Of a DNA stretch of 64,000 nucleotides, positions 33,673 through 45,317 are shown piece after piece. A model generated the notes under the pieces. That model made no database searches. It had not been told where the DNA came from and saw nothing but the letters and a program-made list of their open reading frames with translations. A program made the translations under genes and the position numbers. Source of the stretch: Siphonodentalium dalli (Eukaryota; Mollusca; Scaphopoda; Gadilida; Siphonodentaliidae); assembly GCA_032622095.1 (NCBI GenBank), contig CP136066.1, forward strand, positions 175,876,351 through 175,940,350, read 5' to 3'. The first letter of the stretch is position 1. Every line of letters begins with the position of its first letter.

Positions 33673-33930
33673 ACATGATTGAATGATCTATCTAATTGAG
33701 GCGATGTATTTATCAATCCAGTGATAACGGGACAATTAATTAATTTTTTGCACGGGATTAATATGAATTCGCCAGTGTACAAGTCATTCTGTCAATAGTA
33801 AACTCTTTGACGGTCAACATTAAAACGCCCAATTCTGCGATAGTGGCTGGAACAAGCATATGAAGATAAGAGATCTGACCCATCTATATCATAATTGCTG
33901 TCAGCTAAGTTATATTTAAAACGTATTTAC
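33673..33930. other. Intergenic, no gene recognised
   Basis: Short spacer between the hairpin and the palindrome cluster. Confidence 0.4.
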
Positions 33931-33931
33931 A

Positions 33932-34260
33932 CACTGAGAAAAATGGGTTGGTCAATATGACCAACTTAGGGTAGTCAACATATTCTCCTAGAGATGACTA
34001 CCTTTTGGTAGTCAAAATGACTACCTGGAAAAGTTCTTCATCACGGCTAGGTCAGTAGTAGTCAACATGACCAGCATATGCTTAGTCAACATGACTAACA
34101 TTGACTCATATTGACTACTGTCGCATTAGTCACAACGCTTACTATGATTTGAGTCAAAATGACCAGGATCGGGTCATAATGACTAAATATATTTGAGTCA
34201 AAATGACTAAGGTAAGTTTAGTCAGCATGAATAGAACTGAGTCAGGATATCCCCGGCCGG
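33932..34260. repeat. Cluster of short AGTCA-NN-TGACT palindromes
   Basis: About ten copies of a 15-19-bp palindrome built on GTCA-NN-TGAC: TTGGTCAATATGACCAA (33948), GGTAGTCAAAATGACTACC (34007), TTAGTCAACATGACTAA (34082), GAGTCAAAATGAC (34151, 34195) and others. Flanking bases vary but remain complementary within a copy. The cluster follows CACTGAGAAAAA at 33932, a start reminiscent of CACTA-type transposon termini with subterminal repeats; no matching right end was found. Confidence 0.8.
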
Positions 34261-34319
34261 TTCCCTGCATGTGGAGTAAAATGTGTCTGAATGACTAAAA
34301 ATAATGGGCCGTATTTCTT

Positions 34320-35900
34320 AATTTGTGTTTAATAATATAAAAAAAAACTACTTTGCGATTAATCGCAATATACAATAAATATATGCGATTTAGTGCAAAG
34401 GTATTCGATTTATAACAAAGGTTTTTAATTAATCAAATCAATTTGCAATTAATACAGGACTTTAACCATATAAACATAAATCATACATCTTCAGCAGGTC
34501 TGGGTGAACTCCAATCGCTCTATAATAGCACGGTTAGGCTAAAATAGACCGATCGGTCATTCACAACCAGAATACATGTGTGATGGGGGCAGCAAATCTT
34601 TGCGATAAATCATAAAACGACTTTGTGAAAAATCACAAACATCTTTGCGATAACTCGCAGACCTTTGCGATAACTCGCAACCCTTTGCGATAAATCTCAA
34701 GCATCTTTACGATAACTCTCAAACTACTTGGTGATTATAGTTTACGATTTATCGTAAATATTTTTGAGATTTATCACAAAGGTTGTGATTTATTGCAGAT
34801 ACTATATTGGTATGTGTTGACACTAATGGGCTTGAACCGTATAAACATAATAAATCAGACATCTTAAACAGGTCTGGATGAACCACAAATCGATCTATAA
34901 TAGCTCGGTCGGGCTAAACTAAACCGATTGGTCTTTCACAGCCAACATGGAAGGGAAGCAAACCAATACTTCAAACAATAATTAATTCTCATCTCTTTTG
35001 GAGATGATCTACTGAGAATATCCAAAATTAAAACTATTTTGCGAAAAATCACAAACACCATTACGTTAACTCCCAAACCTTTGGGATAAATCTCAAACAT
35101 CTTTACGATAACTCTCAATTAACTACTCGGTGATTATACTTTGCGATTTATCGCAAAGATGTTTGAGATTTATCACAATAGTCCGATCAGGTTAAATTAG
35201 ACCAATCGTTCTTTCACAGCCAACATGTATCTGGGATAAGGGGAGACAATCTGAACGGTTCTATTATTATCGATCAACCAATACTTCAAAAACAAAACAA
35301 AATTAATTCCGATTTTTTTATCAAGACACCATATCATTATTTACTGAGAACATTCATAGTTATAACAACTTTGCGATAAATCGAAAACATATATCTGATA
35401 AATCGCCAACAACCGTACTTGTCGATTTATCACAAAGGTTTGCGATTAATCGCAATGATTGAATTATATTGTTATATGTGGGCACTAATGGGATTGAACC
35501 GTATAACCATTATCAAACTTATATCTTAACAGGTCTGGGTGAACCACTTACCGATCTACCGTATAATAGACTAAAATAAACCGATCTGTCTTTCACAGCC
35601 AGCATGCACCTGGGATAAGGGGGTTCACTCTAAACTGTTTTATTGTTATCTCTCAACAAATACATAAACAAAATTAAATCTGATTTCTTTTTCAAGACAC
35701 CAAATAATTATTTACTGAGAATATTCAAAATAAACATACATGTGTACAGATATTCAAACAAGCACATTCAAATTGTCAAGAAATGTTGAATTACTTCTCT
35801 TATAACAGTGAGCACTGTGCCAGGAAGACCGGTCGGTATATTTTAGCCCGATCAGGCTATTATAGTTAATATGTGGTTCGCTCAGACCTTTCTTTATACC
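34320..35900. repeat. Repeat region with TTTGCGAT-NN-ATCGCAAA palindromes
   Basis: Many degenerate palindromes of the type TTTGCGATAAATCGCAAA occur in clusters at 34330-34445, 34590-34800, 35040-35180 and 35365-35460. Between them a ~130-base block recurs ('ggtctgggtgaaccac', 'tctataatag', 'cggtcgggctaaa', 'tctttcacagccaacatg') at about 34497, 34868, 35185 and 35528, making imperfect ~350-400-bp tandem units. The same block appears reverse-complemented at about 35827-35900, closing the region as an inverted repeat. No protein is encoded. Confidence 0.75.
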
Positions 35901-36650
35901 ATAATAAATATCGCGTAAATAATTTGTAATTGTTGTAGTTTCTACCCTGCATTATGTCAACAAAGCCAAATTATGTTCGAGAACCTGTTGTAAAGTATGT
36001 AAATTGTGTGCGCTAAACAAAATACTCAACAATGGGGAGACCACACTAATGAACTTTGGTTAATTAAAACTGGCACCATCACTAGTCCTCGCCACAAGAT
36101 TGTTGGTGTTGAATGTGTCACTGGAATCACTCTCCCAACACAAAATGCCACGGTGTTGAGTGTTTTGCTTATCGTACACTTCCGATGTGCTGTATCGATA
36201 AATGAACAAACAAACAGACCTCATACAAAGAGTTTAATGTATTTAATATATGACCCAGTTTGGTACAGCCATAGCGAATAAATTATTCTCCATTCGTAGC
36301 TATGCGTCATCGAGTCAATGTCATCGCCTGTTCACCTGACCCATATACTGTAGAATTTCGCGAATATGGTTTCCAATTATGGAAGAGGTTTTTTCCTAGC
36401 AAGGCGGAACTGTCCGAAGCGTTCTGAATAATAGCCACACATGTTTTGATAAGAGCATGATGCATGATCTGAACAATGGAATGGTCTACATGTTCATGTA
36501 CCTGTATAATCATATACGGCTAAGCTCTAATTGACCACCCCCAATTAACGACGTTGACCATCGATATTACCGCGTTGTTGATGCTATTAACCATGATCAA
36601 TCCTACCATGGCCGACCTTCGAACCTTTTTAAAGTGAGCATTATAACCAC
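35901..36650. other. Intergenic, no gene recognised
   Basis: A 91-codon frame at 36006-36281 has no recognised similarity. Nothing else was found. Confidence 0.4.
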
Positions 36651-36857
36651 CAGAGTGTATATTTATATATATATCTTTATTTCCTCCATTAATGAAGAGT
36701 TCTACAACATATGTACAAGTTCACAGACAGTTATACAATGTGTACAGCACAAATAATAAGTCAGCAGATTAACATATTTTACATACAGAAACAGATGATA
36801 AACAATTTTAAGCACTCACACAAACAAACATATACATACAGTGCGATATGCAGACAA

Positions 36858-36885
36858 CGGAGAGAGAGAGAGAGAGAGATATATA

Positions 36886-36933
<48 letters not shown>

Positions 36934-36934
36934 C

Positions 36935-36992
<58 letters not shown>
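36858..36992. repeat. (GA)n-(TA)n-(GA)n compound microsatellite
   Basis: GA repeats, then about 85 bases of TA-rich repeat, then GA repeats again. It lies in the 3' part of the non-LTR element. Confidence 0.97.
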
Positions 36993-36993
<1 letters not shown>

Positions 36994-37297
36994 TGGTGTG
37001 CCATCGATGGAGATATCAGCAGGATCAGTCGTACAGGCGCGCATGCAGTCGCTCTTGTAGGTATGCATACCACCGGACACACACAGACGATGCGACTGAC
37101 AAGCATACAGACACAAAGATAGCCGCACATTCAGGCACTCATACTCACAATACAGACGTTCAGACATAAATAGAAACAGACTCACTGCATGATATACAGA
37201 GAGTGAATCAGTATGATAGACCCATACAGCCGAACATATATACATTATAAGATGCAGATCACGACGCCTTGTCGGATAATATAGCATGCATATAAGG

Positions 37298-37885
37298 CTA
37301 TTGGGCATTCACATCGTTCAATTCAATTTTATAATAGTACCACAAACTAAGGCTAGCCTTGGTGAAAAAATGTACAGCAAAGTGACTGGAACAGTTTCCA
37401 ATTTCTATTAATTTTGCCGGCATGTTTCCCAAGAAAATGGCCAGTAGCTGTGAGTTATTCAAGGAATCGAGAAAAATGAATGATTCTATTTGGAATGTGT
37501 TAAGGATATCGTACCAGATCTCGTTCCTGAAGTTAGATATATGTATGTGTGAACAATCAATTATAATATGTTCGATAATGCAATGGTAATCTCTATTGCA
37601 TAACATACAGTGGCCGCTATCCTTATATGCGGTATGCGCAAGTAATCTTGCGATCATAAGGAATGTAAATTTTTCCTGTGGATAGTGGCTACATGAGCGC
37701 CAGAGAAGTGATGGGCTGAGTTTTGTTTGAGTTAGACCAAACTGTGACAAGTCACTGTCTGACTCAATAGATGATCGCCATTCGCATTCATCTTTTGTGT
37801 GTATTTCTGCGTTAACGGCATTTCTCCAAGACGATTTTGAAACGAAGACACCATGTTGCATAAAATGTTCAAGGTGTGCATACAA
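37298..37885 (-). pseudogene. Non-LTR element ORF2 C-terminal domain
   Basis: 195 codons downstream of RT. A zinc motif of the CxxC..H..C type is visible (HCMLCNRDYHCIIEHIIIDC), preceded by LLARLLAHT-like helical sequence and followed by a Leu/Ile-rich tail. This matches the C-terminal region of jockey/R1-like ORF2 proteins. It is out of frame with the RT segment upstream and so is broken. Confidence 0.75.
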
Positions 37886-38031
37886 GTTATATTTATATAA
37901 AATTACAAATATATCCGATATAAATTACATTGGTTTGGCATATATTCCCGACAGGTGATTATATAAACGCATCAGAAAGACAGTTTTAGCGGTTTTACAT
38001 GTACTCATTCTGCATAGTGTCGAAAGTAAGC

Positions 38032-39447
38032 TCAGTTTCCTTTTGTCAATGAAAGATTCAAGTCCACCGCATCCCATAAGACCCTGTGCGATACACGTAC
38101 GTGTTTGAGGTGGGAATCCCTGCATTTGTTGAGACAGAATCTATGGGCCTTTTCTACATGTGCCCGTTCTGATGTGGTCATTCCCCATATGAGTTCGCTA
38201 CCGTACAAGGCCTTAGGCATGACAATGGACTTGTAAATCTTGAAGCAGCTATATGGAGTAATTCCACCAGGATATAAGCCTGTATTAGACAATGAGAAAT
38301 AGGTACCTTTAAGTTTTGTACACACTTTATTTACAAGCATTGAGTTGAAGTTAAATTTTTCAATTGGAATTCCCAAGTGTGAGCCAGAGGAGACTTCTTC
38401 AATTTTGCTGTCGCCAAATTTCCAGGCTCGCTTTGCTTTGGAGAATTCGTTGACCGTTTCATTGAAGACAATGATGAATGTTTTGGATGAATTATATATA
38501 TATCTCCACTTCCTGCTGTATTGTAGACATATATTGTACATTAAAGTGAGACCACGCAATGAACAGGAAAGAAGAACCATGTCGTCATCCTGTACTGGCG
38601 ACGAGCAATTTATGCCATTTAGACGGAGACCGCAGCCGGAACTCACTAGTTCATATATGAGTTCGTCTGCATAAATCATGTAGAACAATGGAGAGAGTAT
38701 TAAACCCTGTCGGGCTCCCTGGAATATATCGAACCAGTTGGAGAAAGTATCTCTGTATCGTACACAACAGGTTATCCCTGACAGGAGGGCTTTAAATGTG
38801 TGCCAAATGTGACCACGTAGGCCTCTTTCGTGTAATTTAAATAGGAGGCCGTTTAACCAGACCGAATCAAAGGCTTTAGTTACATCTAGAAAGCATGAAA
38901 ATAATTTGCTATGTGATTCTTTTGTATACGAGATGCACTCCTGTAAGAGATATGAGGTTGCCATACAACTGTCATTACTCTGAAAACCATGTTGCAAAGA
39001 ATTAAAATTTGTGTATCGTACACAACAGGTTATCCCTGACATGAGGGCTTTAAATGTGTGCCAAATGTGACCACGTAGGCCTCTTTCGTGTAATTTAAAT
39101 AGGAGGCCGTTTAACCAGACCGAATCAAAGGCTTTAGTTACATCTAGAAAGCATGAAAATAATTTGCTATGTGATTCTTTTGTATACGAGATGCACTCAT
39201 GTAAGAGATATGAGGTTGCCATACAACTGACATTACTCTGAAAACCATGTTGCAAAGAATTAACAGCTATCAAGTTTGGCGTGTAGGAGTGCATACGTGT
39301 AAGCAGTAGTTTCTCATATAATTTATATAATGTAGGCATTATAGGCCTATAGCTGTTAAATTCGAGTTTTGACTTTTTGCCACCTTTGTAGATGGAGATC
39401 ATCACGCCTTTTTTTGCATTTATGGGTACATAAGACAATTCAAACAT
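38032..39447 (-). pseudogene. Non-LTR reverse transcriptase with internal duplication
   Basis: 471 codons with RT motifs: an early NSYRPIMPTLYKLYEKLL, motif A (FLDVTKAFDSVW), motif B-like ARQGLILSPLFYMIYADEL, and a motif C region reading QDDDMVLL in place of the usual (Y/F)ADD, with two Asp retained. A block of 86 residues holding motif A occurs twice in tandem, in frame, differing by only a few residues. With motif A doubled and motif C altered the product is unlikely to work. The N-terminus joins the endonuclease segment through frame breaks. Confidence 0.9.
38754..39270 (-). repeat. 258-bp in-frame tandem duplication inside RT
   Basis: The segment starting 'tatcgtacacaacaggttat' at 38756 repeats at 39014 with a period of 258 bases (86 codons). 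The two units differ at only a few positions. It spans RT motif A. Confidence 0.95.
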
Positions 39448-39558
39448 CTTACTAAAAAAGATAACAAAGTTTGCTAATCATCACATATTGACTATATATA
39501 ATATGTTCATTGGTTAGTGAGTCATGTCCGGCCGCTTTACCTTTATTGAGTTTTGGGA

Positions 39559-39978
39559 TTATGGCAGACAACTCTGGTTCGCTTGCCGGGTAACAGAGGA
39601 CTTTATCGTGTTGCTGTGTGCATCCGATTTATCAATTGAAGACACGAATGTATTCACAGTTTCGAAGTGGTGAGAGTCAAAATTGTCATTATGGAGAGGC
39701 ATAAATAGTTCACCATAGTAAGAACCCCATGCATTTGATATATCTTGATTTGAGCGGATTTCTTCCCCATTGTGTTTGAAATATGGCGGTGATAGTGTAT
39801 TGCGTTCTCTCCGCTTAGAGTTAAACATGCGATAAAAGGTGTCCTGTTCTATCTCTGCACACTTGTCAATTTCGGCATCACGCTCGCGCATAAACTTTTC
39901 AGACATTTTGCGATGCTCTCGGCGAAAGTTACGTTTGGCATTTTTATATTGGCGGTATGATTCTGAGTCTTCTCGCAA
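39559..39978 (-). pseudogene. Non-LTR ORF2 linker between endonuclease and RT
   Basis: A charged, helical-looking segment (RREHRKMSEKFMRERDAEID, then FYRMFNSKRRERN) of the kind that joins endonuclease and RT in these elements, followed by GSYYGELF. It overlaps the end of the endonuclease frame in another phase, so a frameshift lies between them. Confidence 0.75.
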
Positions 39979-41057
39979 GGTCGGCCCTCTGCTACCCAGT
40001 GTCTGCGAAATTCGCGCATATTGTAGTGTGACATTTTTAATGTCTCATTCCAATACGGCTTGAGGTGGCTTCTGAATTTTACATTGGGCACCGTGGAGGA
40101 CGCTGCTGAACTTATAGCAGATAATATAGCATCGTAGTACGAATCCAACGAATGGTTGTCGTGGATATCAAATGTAGGGCAATTTTGTTCTACGGCAGAA
40201 GCGAACTTGTTAGACAGAGAAGGATCTGATGCCATAGCGGACCATTTGAATTTTGTCCCGCTGTCTGTGTATGCATGTTCCGTTATGGACTCTTCCGTGC
40301 ATAAAATGATGGGTCGGTGGGTAGATACATCTATACTGTCATCGATCAATATATCTACTAATCGCACCTTGTAACGCATCGCCTTATGAAGAAGAAAATG
40401 GTCAATAACGGAACCCGATTCCCGTAATATCGGAGGTACGAACGTTTTGACAGGAGTCGCTTTGAATGAGTCTTCAATGGGCGAGAACACCCCTTTGTCG
40501 GAATATAGGTTTGCAAAAAGAACACTTCTAGGATTTGTGCGATAAGAGTTCCCATTGAAGTCACCCATGACGACCACTGTTCCAAGTGAATTATAGTAGT
40601 CAAAAATGGCAGCGACTTTCTGCATATAATAAGAAAATAGTTCATCGGAATGGTTACTTGATGGGAGGTAGACTTGGAATATATAATAATAAGTTTGTTT
40701 ATTAACACAGAGTTGGATTCCGATTATTCTATCATCTGAAGTATCTATGATGGAGACATTTTGATCCCATTTTTTGTGCCACATTATTGAGACTCCCGCT
40801 TTTGGCCGTCCTCGTTTATCTTGGGGAGTCGGCGTTGAGTCACACACAGTGTATGACTTATAATGTGAAGATAAATAGTTGATGAATGTTACATTAGATT
40901 CCCTTAGCCAATGTTCAGATAATCCGCAGATATCGACCACCTGGCTTTCTAGTTTTGTTGATAGATAAGAGGAGGATGAATATATGCCTGTGGCATTCCA
41001 CGACATAAATGTAAGCATGATTATACATATAAAGCAATACATATAGTGGAATGACAT
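39849..41057 (-). pseudogene. Non-LTR apurinic-type endonuclease domain
   Basis: 402 codons with endonuclease/exonuclease/phosphatase landmarks in order: FMSWNATGI near the start, ICGLSEHWLRESN (catalytic Glu), AGVSIMWHKKWD, IFQVYLPSS, VVVMGDFNG (GDFN motif), GSVIDHFLLH and VSTHRPIIL (final SDH-type motif as STH). These elements use the enzyme to nick target DNA for target-primed reverse transcription. The motif set is mostly intact, but later frame breaks separate it from RT. Confidence 0.88.
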
Positions 41058-43250
41058 TTCTGAACAGTTATATCAATTATAGATCTAACTGTGTATTCTG
41101 GAAGCTACTTAGTCCCAGATCGAACGAATGCTACCATTCAGATGTTCTCGAGAGTTTGCACGACTTGCCGATTCCAACTTTATACAAGAGGCACCTTCTG
41201 GCCAGAAGTCTATGTCAAGCACAAACTCAGAATGCTCATGAAATATGTTAATCCTGGCATACGGTTCCTCGTTCTCACTTGTAAATAACGCCATACAACC
41301 TTGTTAAAGGGGACGATTACTTAGAGCATAGCTGTAGTACGTTACTAAAAGCTTGTGATGGATTCAGTGATAATGTGTGTCCCATAATTGGATCCGTATC
41401 TCCGAGATTATCCGTCACTTCATAAATATGTCACAACAATATCACAGCGTCACCGGTGTTTCGATCAAAAGAATAGCAGACTCAGTAACTGGGCGATATG
41501 TCATGCGACATGGTTCTCAAATCACGTTTCAATGAAAACTGAAGAATATGATCCATCGTCCTTTGTACAGGTACTTGTACGTTGTAGCCAACACACTTGT
41601 AACTGACTCATGACTGATCCGTGACGTCATAATTCCGAATATTTTCTACATAATTGTATGTCTCGTAATCCTAGTCACCAGTGGTTGACTTGTGAGTTAA
41701 TTGAACGGTTTATAATTTTGTGAAACTTAATTATCTGTCTTTTGAAATTCACAACATTGCCGGGCATGTGTAACACTTTCGAATGTTACACGGCCTAAGT
41801 ATGGTTAAAGCTATATGGATGGGGGTCATTGTCATGGCGTGGTGGTGCGATCAATGACTCCGAGGTGAATAACCTCGGTCATTGACTCTTGGGGTTCATT
41901 GCTCATCAAAGCAAGTTTATTTGTCCACCTGTTCTGATGGGAGCGGCGGACACGTGTTCCAATAAAAACACGACATATCGGGTCCAGGACGTTTCCCCCA
42001 GCGCATATATAATGGACAGAGCCTGGACTCAGGGGACTCTGAAATATATCTTACACTTCTAGGTAAAGCTATCCACGACGAACGCTTCGTCGTGGTAGCT
42101 ATGATTATGTGCAAAGTAAAGTAAAGCATGATTATGTGTTTTCCGTGGCTGCCTGATGTTAAGTATTATATACGTTTATAATAAATGTCTATGTCTGAGA
42201 GTTGCCGACTTAGTGTTAAAGGACATGGGAGTGGTATACTTGTCAAGTGTAATCCCACTGCTTGACTGCACTCACTGACTCGGCCTGTTGCTGTTTGATC
42301 CGAATTTATCAATGATTAGAATCCCGTTATTTTTCGGTGGTTATAACATCTTGTCCCTGTCATATACAAACATAATCCAGATAGTGCTAACAATATTCCA
42401 GGTTATTAAGTAGCAAGTTAGTTCCAATTATTTGCTAAAACAATCTAAAACGAGAAGTTTACACGAACAACACACGCACGTGGGTCATACACCGGAAACA
42501 CAATATAAAACTCATTTCGTCAAAGTTACAATGTTTCTCCCGCCGCAACATGCATGTGAGTTGCATGGAGGGGTGTGACCACTTACTATATTGTTCAGCC
42601 TAATAGCAGAACATTCTGCAAAACTATAATTTGTATCAATTTATACGTTAGAAAACGAAGTAACATTGACAAAATTAGTTATATATACAGCATTTTCATC
42701 GAAATTAGTTTTATTCTGTTTCCCCACACAGAAGAATATCAATTGCAACAATTTCGTGTTGTGTTATGCAATTGAGTTATGCAATTAATCAATCAACAGA
42801 CAACCTGATCATTCGAGCGTCGGTACAACCCGCACCTACTTTGTAATTATCTGTTGTTCAATGCTCGAATGCTGGTTCGTCGATTTCTTGGTAAGACAAC
42901 ACAAGCGCAGTGTCATAGCCATTAAGAGCCACCAAAATAACAGAAGAAAGTAGGGGCTGTAACGTCTAAGAAACTGGATATGAATCGTGATAACTAATAC
43001 ACGAAGCTAGTAAACACAGACTCCATGGCCGGACTCGTCATCTCCAGTTTAAACCAGCATTGGCAGTCTAGCCAAACCGGGTCTAGGGGCGTTTGTATCA
43101 TTCATTTTCCAGCTAATTGACAACTCAATTCGGTGATATGATTATGCAATCAAACTACCCTCTTACCAATCGGACCAAAATGAATTATCGTGGATTTATT
43201 CATTGAGAAACAATTATCGCTCATTGACTGTTAATCCGATCTCATTCTGT
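41058..43250. other. Intergenic with small hairpins, no gene
   Basis: No recognised gene. Two short stem-loops are visible: one at about 41851-41887 (caatgactccgaggt paired with acctcggtcattg) and one at 42068-42100 (CCACGACGAA-CGC-TTCGTCGTGG with longer flanks). A phrase near 42988-43025 ('gaatcgtgataactaatacacga' style) matches about 5066-5105, so a small dispersed repeat lies there. Confidence 0.55.
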
Positions 43251-43261
43251 GTTTAAGTAAT

Positions 43262-43350
43262 GGTTAGAGCACAAGAATAGTTCTTTACCAGAATAAATCG
43301 AGTCGGAGACGAGATTTATTCTGGTAAAGAACTATTCGCGTGCTCTGACC
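43262..43350. repeat. Hairpin (foldback) element, 38-bp arms
   Basis: 43262-43299 and 43313-43350 are complementary at 35 of 38 positions (core AATAGTTCTTTACCAGAATA), with a 13-base loop. Size and shape match the hairpins at 15989 and 33543, but the sequence differs. Confidence 0.92.
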
Positions 43351-44140
43351 GACTTAGAGCACAATTGCCGCACATAATGCGATTATCTCGAAATATGCAA
43401 TTGATCGTGCGTTGAACACGACGTACAATCCGTGCGCTGGCCGAGATGAACACAATGACCCGTTAGCCACACCAATCATCGTGATTACCCATGCAGTGAT
43501 CGCCGTTGAATGTGAATAAATATGTCCGAAACGACACGGATTAACGTGTGACCCGTTTTCACAAACCAAGTCACTCGCAGATGTGTTTGGAAAGTCAAAT
43601 GTGGAAGTCGCATGATTGTGTCTTACTATTATTATATACATTGTATAAGTGGATCATGAATTCCGAAGAAGTCTGTCTGCCAGAATGATGACATAGAATT
43701 TGGACCTGTAACCAACAACCAACTACTTTTTGCCAAAGGTAATGCTGCACATCATTATTATGTGACAAACGTGTCGCCTTTTCAAGAAACTGTTTCGAAA
43801 TTACTACCATAGTAGTCCATTGGTTCCTCCAGATTCTCCAGATACAAGTTCTGTTGTTAGATATATCGGATATGTGGAGCGCTATATAGTGAAGTGGTGA
43901 TTCTGTTGGATTATTGGATATATCACTATTTAGTGGTTCTAAATGTAAATGTTAATTCGTTTAGTTTCATCGTTGGATTAGTGGTCCTGAGAATATTTTC
44001 GGAACTGGTTTAGTTTTGTGGAATAATTATAATAAATGTAATTATTCTACTACAGTTAATAAATAATTAAACCAATACATGTGTTACTATTGCCACTCCC
44101 TCCGTTCGTCCTGTTGATGTATATATATATATATTGTATG
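43351..44140. other. Intergenic, no gene recognised
   Basis: Short frames such as 43354-43641 minus have no recognised similarity. Confidence 0.4.
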
Positions 44141-44543
44141 TTTGGTAAATCACACCCAATTCCCAAGGCTGGCAAACTAATATTTCAGTGATATCCCATT
44201 GTTCGACACGCGCCACTCTTAACAAACAAATCGCACGGTCGTTTTAATGTAGCTTCAGTTATTTTACAAGAGGACATGCACCCCACCCGCACTCCCCTTA
44301 TACGCCGTCCCTATATATATATGTGCCTGCTTAGTATATTAGAGGTGCATAAATAGTAACGGCGTATAATGGCAGTGTGTTTGGGGGGAGCAGAGCGCTG
44401 TTCGTGCCCATGTGGCCTCTGGTAATTGAAGCTACTTCGAAGCGCCCGTGCGAGTTGTCTGCTGTGAGTTGCGTGTGCCTAACAATGGGATAATCATTGA
44501 ACTATTCATTCGCCAGCCTTGGGAATCGGTGTGCTTTACCAAA
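44141..44543. repeat. Large imperfect palindrome (foldback), ~170-bp arms
   Basis: The left arm from 44141 (tttggtaaatcacacc, then cccaaggctggc, cccattgtt, tcgcacgg, gtagcttcagtt, atacgccgt) is mirrored in the right arm ending near 44543 (tttacc..aaa). The turn lies around 44312-44352. The arms are diverged by substitutions and small indels. A foldback element or collapsed inverted duplication is the likely origin. Confidence 0.85.
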
Positions 44544-45317
44544 AATCAGGGAACGATTGCAACAATGGGATTGTGCTCTAAATCAATTTAACAAATGGCA
44601 TGTCTATCAACACGAGTTTCACGCTCTGTTCATCACTTTATTTGTCATAGATTTCTGCAAGATGCTTCACCCGCAAAGACACAATTTGGTGTATTCACAT
44701 GTATATATGTATATATTAAAGGGTATAGGAGCTCTCTATCTGTATGTCCGTTTGTCTGTTCGCAACTATTCTCCAATACCCCTGGACCGATTTCAATTAA
44801 ATCAGGTGTGGTGATTTGTGTGGTAACCGGCGTTAGGTTTTAAAAAATTTGATTTAAAAATAAGAAAATATATATTTTTTTTACATTGTGTTAAATTGAG
44901 TAAAGAGTTGAATCTAAAAAGAAAATTAACGTTTGTTTGTTTTAAATTTTTTTTTTTTTAAATTAAAATGTTCAAATGATCAAAATGTGCTCTAAGCCCC
45001 CCTGACGCTGAATTACGTCTCCATAATCGAGTCAATCCTGGACCAAGAGGCCAGTCAAGTAAAGGCAATTTGGTTATGAGTTCACACCATAAGCGGCATC
45101 TGAACTGTTGGAAGTGGGCAACCATGGAGAGGGACAGCTTTTAATAAAGAAATATATTACATGAGTTGATTTTTTTTCAATGTCATAAAATAAAAAAGGT
45201 TCCCATGTTTTGAACTGGTAGAATATTATGGGAATTTATGGGCGTAGCCAGAGTGGAGCTTTGTGGCATGATCTACATCAAAATGAGTTTCAAATTTGAC
45301 TCATATAGCAATATAAG
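44544..45317. other. Noncoding repeat-like DNA
   Basis: Includes a 'ctgtatgtccgtttgtctgt'..'cctggaccgatttcaattaa' segment (about 44740-44803) typical of dispersed noncoding repeats, followed by poly-A/T-rich sequence. No gene is recognised. Confidence 0.45.

Larger units (their letters stand above)
36655..41057 (-). mobile_element. Broken non-LTR retrotransposon (endonuclease + RT)
   Basis: On the minus strand the order is endonuclease (41057-39849), linker (39978-39559), reverse transcriptase (39447-38032), a zinc-motif C-terminal domain (37885-37298), then 3' UTR and a likely 3' end with AATAAAG and a TA-rich tail near 36655-36680. It has one ORF2 of the apurinic-endonuclease/jockey-like type. 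Frame breaks between the parts and a duplication in RT show that it is inactive. No ORF1 was recognised upstream within the window. Confidence 0.85.

Noticed and set aside
33932-35900. Complete CACTA-type transposon
   Set aside because: Only a CACTGAGAAAAA start and subterminal palindromes are seen; no matching right terminus or transposase.
38345-38674. 109-codon plus-strand frame
   Set aside because: Lies antisense to the reverse transcriptase and has no similarity of its own.
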